A model generated the notes under the pieces. The model searched no databases. It was not told the origin of the DNA and saw nothing but the letters and a program-made list of their open reading frames with translations. A stretch of DNA of 64,000 nt from UBA4719 sp035654835 (GTDB lineage: Bacteria > Actinomycetota > Actinomycetes > Actinomycetales > Dermatophilaceae): positions 1 through 64,000 of the forward strand of contig DASRVZ010000082.1 of the NCBI GenBank assembly GCA_035654835.1, in the 5' to 3' direction. This document shows, in pieces, positions 1 through 8,445 of this stretch; the stretch's first letter is position 1, and each line of letters opens with the position of its first letter. Position numbers and translations under genes: made by a program.

Positions 1-516
1 GTCCAGGGAGTAGGGCACCTCGATCCGCCCCGCCAGGGCGGCGTCAAGGAGGTTCTGAAAATATGCTGCGGGTTGCAGGACCGTCCAGGTTGGCACCGTC
101 TCGCGTACCAGCGCTTCGGCGTCTGCCTTGCGCAGGTGATGGGGCATGGAGCGGTCGTGGGGGTGAAGTACTGAGTGGAATACGAGTCTCGTGACCCCCT
201 GGGATACTGCCTCACGTGCCACGCGTCTGGCGATTCCGACCTCGTCGGAGTGCATGTTGGGGGCGAGATGGTAGACTGAGCGGACGTCCTTGATTGCCAG
301 GGCGAGGCCGCGACCGCTCTCCAGGTCCACGGTGGCGCACTCGGAGGCACCGGCCGACTCCGCCAGCGCGCGCGACCTCTCAGTCCGGATGGCAGCCCGC
401 ACCTTTACGCCGCGTGCGGCCAGAGCGCGTACCACCCCGGCCCCGGTCTTGCCTCCTGCCCCGATGACGAGAACGGGCGCGTCGAGTGGCAGCACTGAGC
501 GGGTCGAACTGGTCAC
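1..516 (-). CDS. NmrA-like NAD(P)-binding oxidoreductase, 3' end outside window
   Basis: The reverse strand reads open from a GTG at 516 to the window edge (172 codons, no stop). Near the N-terminus is the dinucleotide-binding loop VIGAGGKTGAGVVRALAARG, followed by alternating beta/alpha segments typical of atypical short-chain dehydrogenases of the NmrA group. The later HSVLHP and WTVLQPAAYFQNLL segments also fit that family. The substrate cannot be predicted; NmrA proteins may be reductases or redox-sensing regulators. It is divergent from the cellobiose operon. The start is chosen because the fold begins right after it; no strong ribosome site is visible. Confidence 0.8.
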   Translation of the reverse strand, partial: MTSSTRSVLPLDAPVLVIGAGGKTGAGVVRALAARGVKVRAAIRTERSRALAESAGASECATVDLESGRGLALAIKDVRSVYHLAPNMHSDEVGIARRVAREAVSQGVTRLVFHSVLHPHDRSMPHHLRKADAEALVRETVPTWTVLQPAAYFQNLLDAALAGRIEVPYSLD

Positions 517-870
517 ACCCAGAAGCCAACCGCGGCACGCGGGTCTGCATCATCGTCAATTGCTGCCATCATCTGTCCGTGGCGATGGACAAGTCCCCGC
601 CAACTCGACACGCACTGGCTCGGGAGTGTCCAGCGGCGGCACCACGCATCCCGGCTGTTCGTCATACCCGGCGACGACCACATGGACACGTAAACCCACA
701 ACCTTGCGCTGTGCAGGACCGCGCTCCTTATCCTTTGTCGACCGACAGCTTGCCCAGCCCTCGAAGGCTTGAAACCAGCATCCAGGTGGCGAGCTGTTCT
801 GGGGTCGCGGCGTAACGATTCGGTAAAGCGTTTGCGGGCATCAGTTCGCTGACCTGCAGTGATGCCGTTA
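517..870. other. Intergenic region between the NmrA-like gene and the ceb promoter
   Basis: No convincing gene: the open frames here show no family resemblance and lie on both strands. One inverted repeat is visible, GGCATCA at 837-843 and TGATGCC at 860-866, perfect over 7 bp with a 16-nt gap. It sits just upstream of the first CebR-like box, so it may be a regulatory site, but that is inference. Confidence 0.5.
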
Positions 871-884
871 TGGGAGCGTGACCA
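871..884. promoter_or_regulatory. Distal CebR-like operator half-matching box
   Basis: TGGGAGCGTGACCA matches the known Streptomyces CebR operator TGGGAGCGCTCCCA at 11 of 14 positions, with a perfect left half. It lies about 25 bp upstream of the putative -35 and may be an auxiliary site. Confidence 0.5.
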
Positions 885-907
885 CACCTCCGGCGTGACG
901 TGAGGTC

Positions 908-936
908 TTGACAGGTCTTCCAGACACGTCCACTCT
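908..936 (+). promoter_or_regulatory. Probable promoter of the ceb operon
   Basis: TTGACA at 908-913 is separated by 17 bp from CACTCT at 931-936. The -35 is consensus; the -10 is weak, which is common in actinobacteria. Transcription would start near 943, just upstream of the two better CebR-like boxes. Confidence 0.55.
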
Positions 937-951
937 TTCTGAGAGAGCCCG

Positions 952-989
952 TGGGAGCGCTACCACGCCAAGTGATGGGAGCGATTCCA
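952..989. promoter_or_regulatory. Two CebR-like operators in the ceb leader
   Basis: TGGGAGCGCTACCA (952-965) matches the CebR operator at 13 of 14 positions and TGGGAGCGATTCCA (976-989) at 12 of 14. They are spaced 24 bp centre to centre, immediately downstream of the predicted transcription start, a position suited to repression by the LacI-type protein encoded at the operon's end. Cellobiose is the known inducer of CebR in Streptomyces. Confidence 0.8.
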
Positions 990-1085
990 CGCCTCGGGTC
1001 CATAGGGTCCACGCGTCCGGACGGCGTCCGCCACGGCCGCAGATTGTCACGGCGAGGACGCCGTGCAACTGACAAGGGAGTCATT

Positions 1086-2393
1086 GTGCGCAAGACCAAT
1101 AGCAGAACGTGGACGCTCGTCGCGGGGGTCACGGGCATTGCCCTGCTCGCCGCGGCCTGTGGCTCAAGCACCCCGAGCGGCACAGCCACCAAGACCGCAA
1201 GCACCACCGAGAAGATGACCCTGACCGTGGCCACCTTCAACGAGTTCGGCTATGAGAACCTCCTCGCCGAGTACACCAAGCTCCACCCGAACATCACGGT
1301 CGTGCAGAAGAAGGCAGCGACTTCGAACGAGGCTCGCGACAACATGAACACGCGGCTCGCCGCCGGCTCGGGCCTCTCGGACGTCGAGGCGATCGAGGTC
1401 GACTGGCTCCCCGAGCTCATGCAGTACCCGAGCAAGTTCGTCGACATGAAGGACCCGTCGGTCGACGGGCGCTGGCTCGACTGGAAGGTCGCCCAGGCGA
1501 CCACCAAGGACGGCGTGCTCATCGGCTACGGGACCGACATCGGCCCCGAGGGCGTCTGCTACCGCTCCGACCTGTTCAAGGCAGCCGGGTTGCCGACCGA
1601 CCGCGCCGAGGTTGCCACGCTCCTTGGGGGCGCCGACGCCACGTGGGACGGCTACTTCGCCGCTGGCAAGAAGTTCAAGGCCTCTGGCGCCAAGGCGCCG
1701 TGGATGGACTCAGCCGGCGCCACATACCAGGGCATGATCAACCAGGTCAAGAACGCCTACGAGAAGGACGACGGCACGGTCATCGCCCTCGAGAACCCCG
1801 ATGTCCGCAAGATCTATGACACGGTGCTGACCGCCTCCACGACCGACGGGCTCTCAGCCCACCTCGCTCAGTGGAGCGAGGACTGGAACTCCTCGTTCCA
1901 GAAGAACGGTTTTGCCACGATGCTCTGCCCCGGGTGGATGCTCGGCGTCATCTCGGGCAACGCCAAGGGCGTCACCGGCTGGGACATCGCCGATGTCTTC
2001 CCCGGTGGCGGCGGCAACTGGGGCGGCTCGTTCCTGACCGTACCGGCGCAGGGCAAGCACCCGGCCGAGGCCAAGGAACTGGCCAACTGGCTCACCGCTC
2101 CGGAGCAGCAGATCAAGGCGTTCGTCGCCAAGGGCACGTTCCCGAGCCAGCAGCAGGCCCTCACGAGCAAGGATCTGCTCTCGGTCACCAATGAGTTCTT
2201 CAACAACGCGCCGACCGGTCAGATCCTCGCCAACCGGGCCAAGGCTGTCACGGTCGCCCCGTTCAAGGGCAAGAGCTACTTCGCGATCAACGACGCGATG
2301 CAGCAGGCCCTGACCCGCGTGGACGTCGACAAGACTGACGACCCTGCGTCGTCCTGGACCAAGTTCGCTACGGCCGTCAAGAGCCTGGGCTGA
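1086..2393 (+). CDS. cebE: Cellobiose/cello-oligosaccharide-binding lipoprotein of an ABC importer
   Basis: Extracellular solute-binding protein, 435 aa, that would deliver cellobiose or short cello-oligosaccharides to the CebFG permease. The N-terminus has a charged start, a hydrophobic stretch and the lipobox LAAAC, giving lipidation at Cys25. The mature part (TLTVATFNEF..., GYGTDIGPEGVCYRSDLF, GWDIADVFPGGGGNWGGSFL) resembles family 1 sugar-binding proteins. The GTG at 1086 is chosen over an upstream in-frame GTG at 951 because AAGGGAG lies 5 nt before it and the signal peptide begins there; 951 falls inside the operator. No ATPase gene is linked, so an MsiK-type shared ATPase elsewhere is expected. 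Substrate assignment rests on the bglC/cebR context. Confidence 0.9.
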   Translation: MRKTNSRTWTLVAGVTGIALLAAACGSSTPSGTATKTASTTEKMTLTVATFNEFGYENLLAEYTKLHPNITVVQKKAATSNEARDNMNTRLAAGSGLSDVEAIEVDWLPELMQYPSKFVDMKDPSVDGRWLDWKVAQATTKDGVLIGYGTDIGPEGVCYRSDLFKAAGLPTDRAEVATLLGGADATWDGYFAAGKKFKASGAKAPWMDSAGATYQGMINQVKNAYEKDDGTVIALENPDVRKIYDTVLTASTTDGLSAHLAQWSEDWNSSFQKNGFATMLCPGWMLGVISGNAKGVTGWDIADVFPGGGGNWGGSFLTVPAQGKHPAEAKELANWLTAPEQQIKAFVAKGTFPSQQQALTSKDLLSVTNEFFNNAPTGQILANRAKAVTVAPFKGKSYFAINDAMQQALTRVDVDKTDDPASSWTKFATAVKSLG

Positions 2394-2414
2394 GGGACGC
2401 GAGCCCGCGGGTCC

Positions 2415-2452
2415 GCCGCGAGCTCGCCGGTCGAAACCGGTGAGCTCGCGGC
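2415..2452. other. Strong stem-loop between cebE and cebF
   Basis: A 17-nt arm at 2415-2431 pairs with 2436-2452 around a CGAA loop, with one G-U pair. There is no U tract. Such hairpins after a binding-protein gene often protect its mRNA or attenuate read-through, raising the binding protein over the permeases. Confidence 0.75.
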
Positions 2453-2515
2453 GCGCCGCCGCACCCGCAACCCAGCCGCCGTCGTCCCCAGCCAGACCCG
2501 CCTCGAAGGAATCCC

Positions 2516-3502
2516 ATGGCCGTGATCACCACCCCTGAACTCGACCCTGCTCCGGGCCGAGCACCTCGGCGGATCGCGTTCCGCCAGCGGATCGGGCGTT
2601 GGGACGTCAAGGCCTCTCCCTACCTGTACGTCTCTCCGTTCTTCATCCTCTTTGCCATCGTCGGCCTGTTCCCGCTCGGTTACACCGCGTGGGTCTCGTT
2701 GCACGACTGGAACCTGATCGGCGGCAAAGGCGACTTCGTCGAACTGGACAACTTCACCAACGTGCTGGCCCAGCCCAACTTCCGGACCGGGCTGCGCAAC
2801 ACGTTCAGCATCTTCCTGCTGTCGTCCGTGCCCCAGGTCTTCGCCGGTCTGGTGCTCGCTGCGGTGCTCAACGCCAACCTGCGCGCGAAGACCTTCTGGC
2901 GCATGGGAGTGCTGCTGCCGTACGTGGTTGCGCCGGTTGCTGTCGGGCTGATCTTCTCGAAGATGTTCGCCGACCAGTCGGGCATGTTCAACACGCTCCT
3001 GGGCAACGTCGGGATCGACCCGATCCGCTGGCACGCCGACGTGCTGGCGAGCCACATCGCGATCGCCACCATGGTCAACTTCCGGTGGACCGGCTACACC
3101 ACCCTCATCCTGCTCGCGGCCATGCAAGCCGTTCCGAGCGACCTGTACGAGGCCGCCGTGATCGACGGCGCGAGCCGTGCACGGCAGTTCTTCTCGGTGA
3201 CAGTCCCCATGCTGCGCCCCACCATCATCTTCGTCGTGATCACCTCGACGATCGGCGGGCTGCAGATCTTCGACGAGCCGCGCATGTACGACCAGTTCGG
3301 CCAAGGCGGCGCCGATCGTCAGTGGATGACCGTGACGATGTATCTCTACGAGCTCGGCTGGGGTGCCCAGAAGAGCTTCGGGCGTGCCGCCGCCGTCGCC
3401 TGGATCCTGTTCCTCATCATCATTGCCATCGGCCTGCTGAACTTCTTCCTCACCCGGCGGATCTCCACGTCCGGGTCCCGCGCCGGAAGGGACAAGCGAT
3501 GA
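2516..3502 (+). CDS. cebF: ABC sugar permease, first subunit (MalF/CebF type)
   Basis: Integral membrane protein of 328 aa with about six hydrophobic segments, forming half of the cellobiose translocation channel. The cytoplasmic loop containing EAAVIDGASRARQFFSVTVP is the EAA motif that docks the ATPase. The first membrane segment lies near YVSPFFILFAIVGLFPLGYT. AAGGA precedes the ATG by a suitable distance. Its stop overlaps the cebG start (ATGA), so the two are translationally coupled. Confidence 0.92.
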   Translation: MAVITTPELDPAPGRAPRRIAFRQRIGRWDVKASPYLYVSPFFILFAIVGLFPLGYTAWVSLHDWNLIGGKGDFVELDNFTNVLAQPNFRTGLRNTFSIFLLSSVPQVFAGLVLAAVLNANLRAKTFWRMGVLLPYVVAPVAVGLIFSKMFADQSGMFNTLLGNVGIDPIRWHADVLASHIAIATMVNFRWTGYTTLILLAAMQAVPSDLYEAAVIDGASRARQFFSVTVPMLRPTIIFVVITSTIGGLQIFDEPRMYDQFGQGGADRQWMTVTMYLYELGWGAQKSFGRAAAVAWILFLIIIAIGLLNFFLTRRISTSGSRAGRDKR

Positions 3503-4428
3503 GCTCCATCGGCATGATCAAGCAGACCTCGGGTGCGGGCGCCGCCCGGGCCGTCGCGCGTCGTCGGGCACGGCAAGTCGGACAAGGAAGCGGCGGGGCG
3601 GGTGCGAACCGCCGGCCCCGTTGGGTGACCTACTCGATCCTCACGTTCGTGCTGCTGGTCTCCGCATACCCGCTGTACTACTCGTTCCTGCTCGGCTCCT
3701 CCGACGCCCAGACGATCGCGCAGAACCCGGTGCCGTCGCTGGTCCCGGCGAAGCACTTCTTCGACAACGTCGAACGTGTGCTGACCTCGGACATCCAGTT
3801 CTGGAAGGCGCTGACCAACTCGGTCATCGTCGCGTCCGTCACCTCGATCTCGGTCGTCGCGTTCTCCACCCTGGCCGGGTTCTCGTTCGCCAAGCTCCGC
3901 TTCCGAGGTCGGCGCGGGCTACTCGTCTTCGTCATCGCGACGATGGCCGTGCCGACCCAGCTGGGCATCGTCCCGCTGTTCATCGTCATGGCTCAGCTTG
4001 GCTGGACCGGTAAGCTCGTGGCGGTCATCGTGCCTGGGATGGTCACGGCATTCGGGGTGTTCTGGATGACCCAGTACCTCGAGGAGGCGCTGCCTTATGA
4101 GCTCATCGAGGCTGCCCGTGTCGACGGCTGCTCGATGATCCGAACGTTCTGGCACGTCGCGATGCCGGCCGCGCGGCCAGCCGCCGCGATGCTCGCCCTG
4201 TTCACCTTCGTCGGATCGTGGACCAACTTCTTCTGGCCGTTCATCGTGCTCGGCTCGAACAACCCCACGCTGCCCGTGGCGGTCCAGCTGCTGCAGGCGT
4301 CCTACTTCAAGGACTACTCGCTCATCCTGGCCGGCGTCACCCTGTCGACGATCCCCTTGATCATCGTCTTCGCCTTTGCGGGGAAGCAGCTTGTCTCCGG
4401 AATCATGCAAGGAGCGGTCAAAGGATGA
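3499..4428 (+). CDS. cebG: ABC sugar permease, second subunit (MalG/CebG type)
   Basis: Integral membrane protein of 309 aa, partner of CebF. It shows the membrane segment YSILTFVLLVSAYPLYYSFL after a basic N-terminus and the EAA-type docking loop ELIEAARVDGCSMIRTFWHV. The open frame extends far upstream, but the ATG at 3499 overlapping the cebF stop is clearly the start; upstream sequence is an out-of-frame shadow of cebF. Its own stop overlaps the bglC ATG. Confidence 0.92.
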   Translation: MSSIGMIKQTSGAGAARAVARRRARQVGQGSGGAGANRRPRWVTYSILTFVLLVSAYPLYYSFLLGSSDAQTIAQNPVPSLVPAKHFFDNVERVLTSDIQFWKALTNSVIVASVTSISVVAFSTLAGFSFAKLRFRGRRGLLVFVIATMAVPTQLGIVPLFIVMAQLGWTGKLVAVIVPGMVTAFGVFWMTQYLEEALPYELIEAARVDGCSMIRTFWHVAMPAARPAAAMLALFTFVGSWTNFFWPFIVLGSNNPTLPVAVQLLQASYFKDYSLILAGVTLSTIPLIIVFAFAGKQLVSGIMQGAVKG

Positions 4429-5891
4429 CGACCCACAGCAACCACATCGGCACGAACGCCGAGGCTGTCCCGACGACAGGCGCGCTCGCGTTCCCGCCCG
4501 GATTCCTGTGGGGGGCGGCCACTGCGGCCTACCAGGTCGAGGGCGCGGCCCACGAGGACGGTCGGCGCGACTCGATCTGGGATGCCTTTGCGAAGGTTCC
4601 CGGGGCCGTCCTCGACGGGCACGACGGCGAGGTGGCGTGCGACCAGTACCACCGCTACCCCGCTGACGTCGCACTCATGGCCGACCTCCACCTGGCCTCC
4701 TACCGGTTCTCGACCTCCTGGGCGCGCGTCCGCCCCGACGGCGGCGCCGTCAACCCCGCAGGCCTCGACTACTACTCGCGCCTGGTCGACGAGCTGCTGG
4801 GCCACGGGATCACGCCCTGGCTGACTCTCTACCACTGGGACCTGCCGCAGCGGCTCGAGGACAAGGGCGGCTGGACCAACCGGGACACCGCCTACCTGTT
4901 CGCGGAGTACGCCGCCACGATGCACGAGGCTCTGGGCGACCGGGTCGATGTGTGGACCACGCTGAACGAGCCCTGGTGCTCAGCCTTCCTCGGCTACACC
5001 GCGGGTGTGCACGCGCCCGGGCGCCAGAGCCCCGCCGACGGTCTCGCGGCCGCCCACCACCTGATGCTCGGCCACGGGCTCGCGGTGCAGGAGCTGCGTT
5101 CGCGCGCGCCGGAGGCGGACCTCGGGATCACGCTGAACATGGACCTGCCTGACCCGCTCGACCCCAAAGACCCCGGTGACGTCGATGCAGCTCGCCGGGT
5201 GGACGGCCAGTTCAACCGCATCTTCCTCGACCCGATCCTGCGCGGCCGCTACCCCGAGGACGTCCTGGACGACGTCGCACCGTTCGGGCTGCTCGACCAT
5301 GTCAAGGACGGCGACCTGGCGATCATCTCGAGCAAGATCGACACGCTCGGCGTGAACTACTACCACGGCCAGGCCGTCAGCTCCCGACCTGCACCCGCCC
5401 CGGTCGGCAGCGAGGCGCCCGTCGCGCGGCTGACGTCATCGCCCTTCCCGGCCGCCGACGGCGTGTTCAGCCACCCGCGCGGACTGCCGGTCACCGCAAT
5501 GGGTTGGGAGGTCCAGCCCGAGGGCCTGACCCGTGTGCTGGTCCGGTTGCACGAGGACTACACAGGCCCGGCCGGCGTGGCCCTGTATGTGACGGAGAAC
5601 GGCGCCGCCTACCAGGACACCCCGGACGCGGACGGGTTCGTGGCTGATGACGAGCGCCGGGACTTCCTGGACCTTCACCTGCGCGCGGTGCACGACGCGA
5701 TCGCGCGCGGCGCGGACGTGCGCGGATACTTCGCGTGGTCGCTGCTGGACAACTTCGAGTGGGCGTGGGGCTACCACCAGCGCTTCGGTATCGTTCGCGT
5801 CGACTACGACACCCAGGTGCGCACACCCAAGGCCAGCGCCCTCTGGTACGCCAAGGTGGCAGAGAACAACACGGTGCCCGCGCAAGACTGA
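4425..5891 (+). CDS. bglC: Family GH1 beta-glucosidase (cellobiase)
   Basis: Cytoplasmic 488-aa enzyme expected to hydrolyse imported cellobiose to glucose. GH1 hallmarks are visible: FPPGFLWGAATAAYQVEGA near the N-terminus, acid/base Glu182 in TLNEPW, nucleophile Glu391 in YVTENGAA, and DNFEWAWGY near the C-terminus. Length fits the family (440-490 aa). No signal peptide is present, matching an intracellular role. It overlaps cebG by ATGA and precedes cebR, giving the same gene set as the Streptomyces ceb locus. Confidence 0.95.
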   Translation: MTTHSNHIGTNAEAVPTTGALAFPPGFLWGAATAAYQVEGAAHEDGRRDSIWDAFAKVPGAVLDGHDGEVACDQYHRYPADVALMADLHLASYRFSTSWARVRPDGGAVNPAGLDYYSRLVDELLGHGITPWLTLYHWDLPQRLEDKGGWTNRDTAYLFAEYAATMHEALGDRVDVWTTLNEPWCSAFLGYTAGVHAPGRQSPADGLAAAHHLMLGHGLAVQELRSRAPEADLGITLNMDLPDPLDPKDPGDVDAARRVDGQFNRIFLDPILRGRYPEDVLDDVAPFGLLDHVKDGDLAIISSKIDTLGVNYYHGQAVSSRPAPAPVGSEAPVARLTSSPFPAADGVFSHPRGLPVTAMGWEVQPEGLTRVLVRLHEDYTGPAGVALYVTENGAAYQDTPDADGFVADDERRDFLDLHLRAVHDAIARGADVRGYFAWSLLDNFEWAWGYHQRFGIVRVDYDTQVRTPKASALWYAKVAENNTVPAQD

Positions 5892-5931
5892 TGGATACGA
5901 CCTGGACGATCACTGAGGGAAGGCGTTGGCG

Positions 5932-6987
5932 ATGACGACCGAGGAACGACAGGCGACACTGTCGACGTCGAACGTCTCGCGGTCGGCCGCGCCGACGCTC
6001 GATCAGGTCGCTGAACGCGCAGGAGTATCGCGTTCGACCGCCTCCCGCGCGATCAACGGTGGCCTGCGCGTGTCCCCGGAAGCCCAGGCGTCGGTGGACG
6101 CAGCGGTCGCCGACCTCGGGTACATCCCCAACCTCGCGGCGCGCGCGCTCGTCACGAGGCGCACCAGCTCGGTGGCACTCGTAGTGCCCGAACCGGACGA
6201 ACGCGTCCTGAGCGACCCGTTCTTCGCGAGCACGATCCGCGGGCTGAATGCGGCGCTGCGCACCACCGACCTTCAGCTGGTTCTCGTGATGGCGCGGCCG
6301 GAGGACATCGCGACCCGCACACTGCGATACCTGCGCGGCGGGCACGTGGACGGTGCCGTCGTCGTCTCCCACCATCGCAACGACGTCCTCGCGGACGAGC
6401 TGCACCAGTCTGGTCTGCCCACCGTCTTCGTCGGGCGCCCGTTCGGGGGCGGCCACCACGTCCACTACGTCGACGTGGACAACACCGGCGGGGGGCGGCT
6501 GGCCGCCGAGCATCTGCTGGGTATGGGTCGTCGCCGGATCGGCACGATCGCCGGACCTCAGGACATGTCCGCTGGCCTCGACCGGCTGGCGGGCTGGTCG
6601 GCAGCGCTCGGCGAGGTCGGGCTGGCGACTGATGCCGTCGCCTATGGAGACTTCACCACGACCGGCGGCGCGGGCGCGGCGGCGCAGCTCCTCGCCGAGC
6701 ACCCAGACGTCGATGCCCTCTTCGTCGCATCCGACCTGATGGCTGTGGGCGCGCTCTCGGTGCTGGCCGGTGCCGGGCGACTGGTGCCTGGCGACGTCGC
6801 AGTGGTCGGTTTCGACAACCTGGGCGCGGCGACCACAACGTCACCCACGTTGACCACCATCGTGAACCCCGTGGTCGCCATGGCCCGCACCGCCGGGGAG
6901 ATGCTGATCGATCTGCTCGCTGGGAAGAATGTGGACCAGGCCCCGGTCATCTTCGCCCCCGAGCTCGTGATCCGCCTCTCGGCCTAG
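5932..6987 (+). CDS. cebR: LacI-family repressor of the ceb operon
   Basis: 351-aa transcriptional repressor. The N-terminal LacI helix-turn-helix reads LDQVAERAGVSRSTASRAIN and is followed by the hinge helix (IPNLAARALVTRRT) and a periplasmic-binding-protein-like sensor domain. It probably binds the TGGGAGCG-type boxes upstream of cebE and is released by cellobiose. The ATG at 5932 is preferred over a TTG at 5926 because GGGAAGG lies 8 nt upstream. In Streptomyces cebR is upstream and divergent; here it is the last gene of the operon it would control, which would make an autoregulated loop. Confidence 0.9.
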   Translation: MTTEERQATLSTSNVSRSAAPTLDQVAERAGVSRSTASRAINGGLRVSPEAQASVDAAVADLGYIPNLAARALVTRRTSSVALVVPEPDERVLSDPFFASTIRGLNAALRTTDLQLVLVMARPEDIATRTLRYLRGGHVDGAVVVSHHRNDVLADELHQSGLPTVFVGRPFGGGHHVHYVDVDNTGGGRLAAEHLLGMGRRRIGTIAGPQDMSAGLDRLAGWSAALGEVGLATDAVAYGDFTTTGGAGAAAQLLAEHPDVDALFVASDLMAVGALSVLAGAGRLVPGDVAVVGFDNLGAATTTSPTLTTIVNPVVAMARTAGEMLIDLLAGKNVDQAPVIFAPELVIRLSA

Positions 6988-7042
6988 AGCTCATGTCAGA
7001 CCAGTGCCGGGATGGGTGCCCGTCTCGTTGGTTGGTCGCTGT

Positions 7043-8149
7043 CTACCCCAGGTAGTTGGACGAGTCGACGTAACGGCCCCGGGGCGGGCCCTGTGATTCG
7101 TCTGCCTGTTCCATCGTGGGCGGTCGGGACGGCGGTTGGGTCACCCTGGCTACGTGGCTGGCCCCGTGCTGGGCAAAAGCGTGGTGGTGGGGTTTGAGCT
7201 GTGCTGTGGGAGATGGGCGTCCCGCTGGGCTTGGGGTGGCGGGCTGGGTAGGCGTCGGCGACTCGGTGGTTGCCCTGACAGGCTCGTGACGGCGAGGTCT
7301 TGTCGAGGCGTGTGGCCTCGGCACGTCGAAGACGGCCCAGACGACCTTGCCGACGGGGGCGGCGGGCAGAACCCCGAAGGCGTGTGAGAGGCCAGCGACA
7401 ATGGTGAGCCCGCGGCGGTGTCGGTCAAAGTCATAGTGCTGCTGGTGGTGCGGCAGGTCCGAGCTCCGGTCCGCAACGGTCAGGCGCAGTGCGCCACCGT
7501 TCCAAGCCAGGGACACGTCGATGTCGGTGCCGGCATGCAACGCCGCGTTGGTCACGAGCTCGCTGGCCACCAGACAAACACAGGGAATGGCCGCGCCCAG
7601 CTGCCATTTCAGCAGGGCGCGAGTGACGAAGTCCCGCGAAGCGCGCGCGGCGGTTGGGTGTGGCGCGAGACGTATCCGCTCAACGGTCGGCGTGGGGGAC
7701 GCCAGTATTTCTGCCACCGCGTTAAGCACCGACTTGGCCACGATTAGGTGCTCGGCGAGGGGGCGGGCCTTCAGCTCCGTGAGGACCCGCTCATCTCGGC
7801 AAGCCACGGCGATCGGAATCCCGGGCCAGTCCCGAACGTGCCGCCCTGCGGTCGCGAGCATGTCCACCGCGTCCGGCTCGGCGTCCTCGAGCACGGCGGA
7901 CACGTCGCAAACCACGCCGCGGGGCCCGTCGGACAAGGCCAGCTGGATCGCTCGATCCAGATCCTCGACGACATCGCTGAGCCACCCGGCGACCTCAAGG
8001 ACCACAACGTCGCCCAAGGCGTACATCCTGACCTGCTGCAGCTTCGGGCTCGCGGCCATGTGGGCGGGAGCCCGGGCCTTGAACCCGTCATCGGCGCGGT
8101 TCAAAGGGCCCAATGGAGCGTGTTGTCGGTGCCTCGACGGCTGAGTCAT
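7043..8149 (-). CDS. STAS-HATPase fusion, RsbV/RsbW-like regulator
   Basis: 368-aa cytoplasmic protein with two fused signalling domains: an N-terminal STAS-like region (about residues 40-130) and an RsbW-like ATPase (about 165-275) with N-box ASELVTNAALHAG, G1-like VADRSSDLP and G2-like RRGLTIV. Such ATPases usually are anti-sigma factors or serine kinases; having the antagonist domain in the same chain suggests a self-regulating switch. The C-terminal ~75 residues are Pro/Thr/His rich and probably disordered. The ATG at 8149 is chosen because GGAAGAGAG precedes it and because the first codons (MTQPSR) match those of the CBS gene at 9951. Confidence 0.8.
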   Translation of the reverse strand: MTQPSRHRQHAPLGPLNRADDGFKARAPAHMAASPKLQQVRMYALGDVVVLEVAGWLSDVVEDLDRAIQLALSDGPRGVVCDVSAVLEDAEPDAVDMLATAGRHVRDWPGIPIAVACRDERVLTELKARPLAEHLIVAKSVLNAVAEILASPTPTVERIRLAPHPTAARASRDFVTRALLKWQLGAAIPCVCLVASELVTNAALHAGTDIDVSLAWNGGALRLTVADRSSDLPHHQQHYDFDRHRRGLTIVAGLSHAFGVLPAAPVGKVVWAVFDVPRPHASTRPRRHEPVRATTESPTPTQPATPSPAGRPSPTAQLKPHHHAFAQHGASHVARVTQPPSRPPTMEQADESQGPPRGRYVDSSNYLG

Positions 8150-8264
8150 GGCGAACTCTCTTCCGTAGCCTCTGGCAATTAGCACGGGGACCACAACGCC
8201 CGAAAGTAGCCCCGGGCCAAGCCACACCTCCACGACGGGAGGTGCTCCAATACCAACGCTACGC
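8150..8264 (-). promoter_or_regulatory. Leader of the STAS-HATPase gene, shared with the CBS-BON gene
   Basis: A 14-bp block at 8251-8264 (TACCAACGCTACGC, reverse complement GCGTAGCGTTGGTA) recurs identically at 9849-9862 in the opposite orientation. Downstream is a hairpin, CACCTCC/GGAGGTG at 8225-8244, and a conserved segment ACGGAAGAGAGTTCG just before the ATG. The matching order in both leaders suggests a duplicated control region. Confidence 0.65.
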
Positions 8265-8445
8265 TTGCGATACGTCGAAACCCATAGTCAAAAAAGCGCA
8301 TGCGCCGCACGGATCAAGCCAGCCAGCGAACAGCCTAAGGAGAATCCCGTAGTTCACCACGGGTGGCAGGTGCGCCTCTGGGTGCGCCTTGTGGGGTTCA
8401 ACGCCAACGGTGTCAGCACCCGTGACTGCGCTTTTCTGGGTACCT
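8265..8445. other. Gap between the leader and the insertion sequence
   Basis: No full gene seen. A short open stretch about 8349-8440 (VVHHGWQVRLWVRLVGFNAN...) follows AAGGAGAA but lacks a convincing start codon; it might be a remnant interrupted by the insertion sequence. Confidence 0.35.

Noticed and set aside
951..1085. N-terminal extension of CebE from the GTG at 951
   Set aside because: It lies within the operator and would precede the signal peptide; GTG 1086 has a proper ribosome site.
2276..3304. Minus-strand frame across cebE/cebF
   Set aside because: Low-complexity His/Arg/Gln-rich translation with no domain; plus-strand permease is certain.
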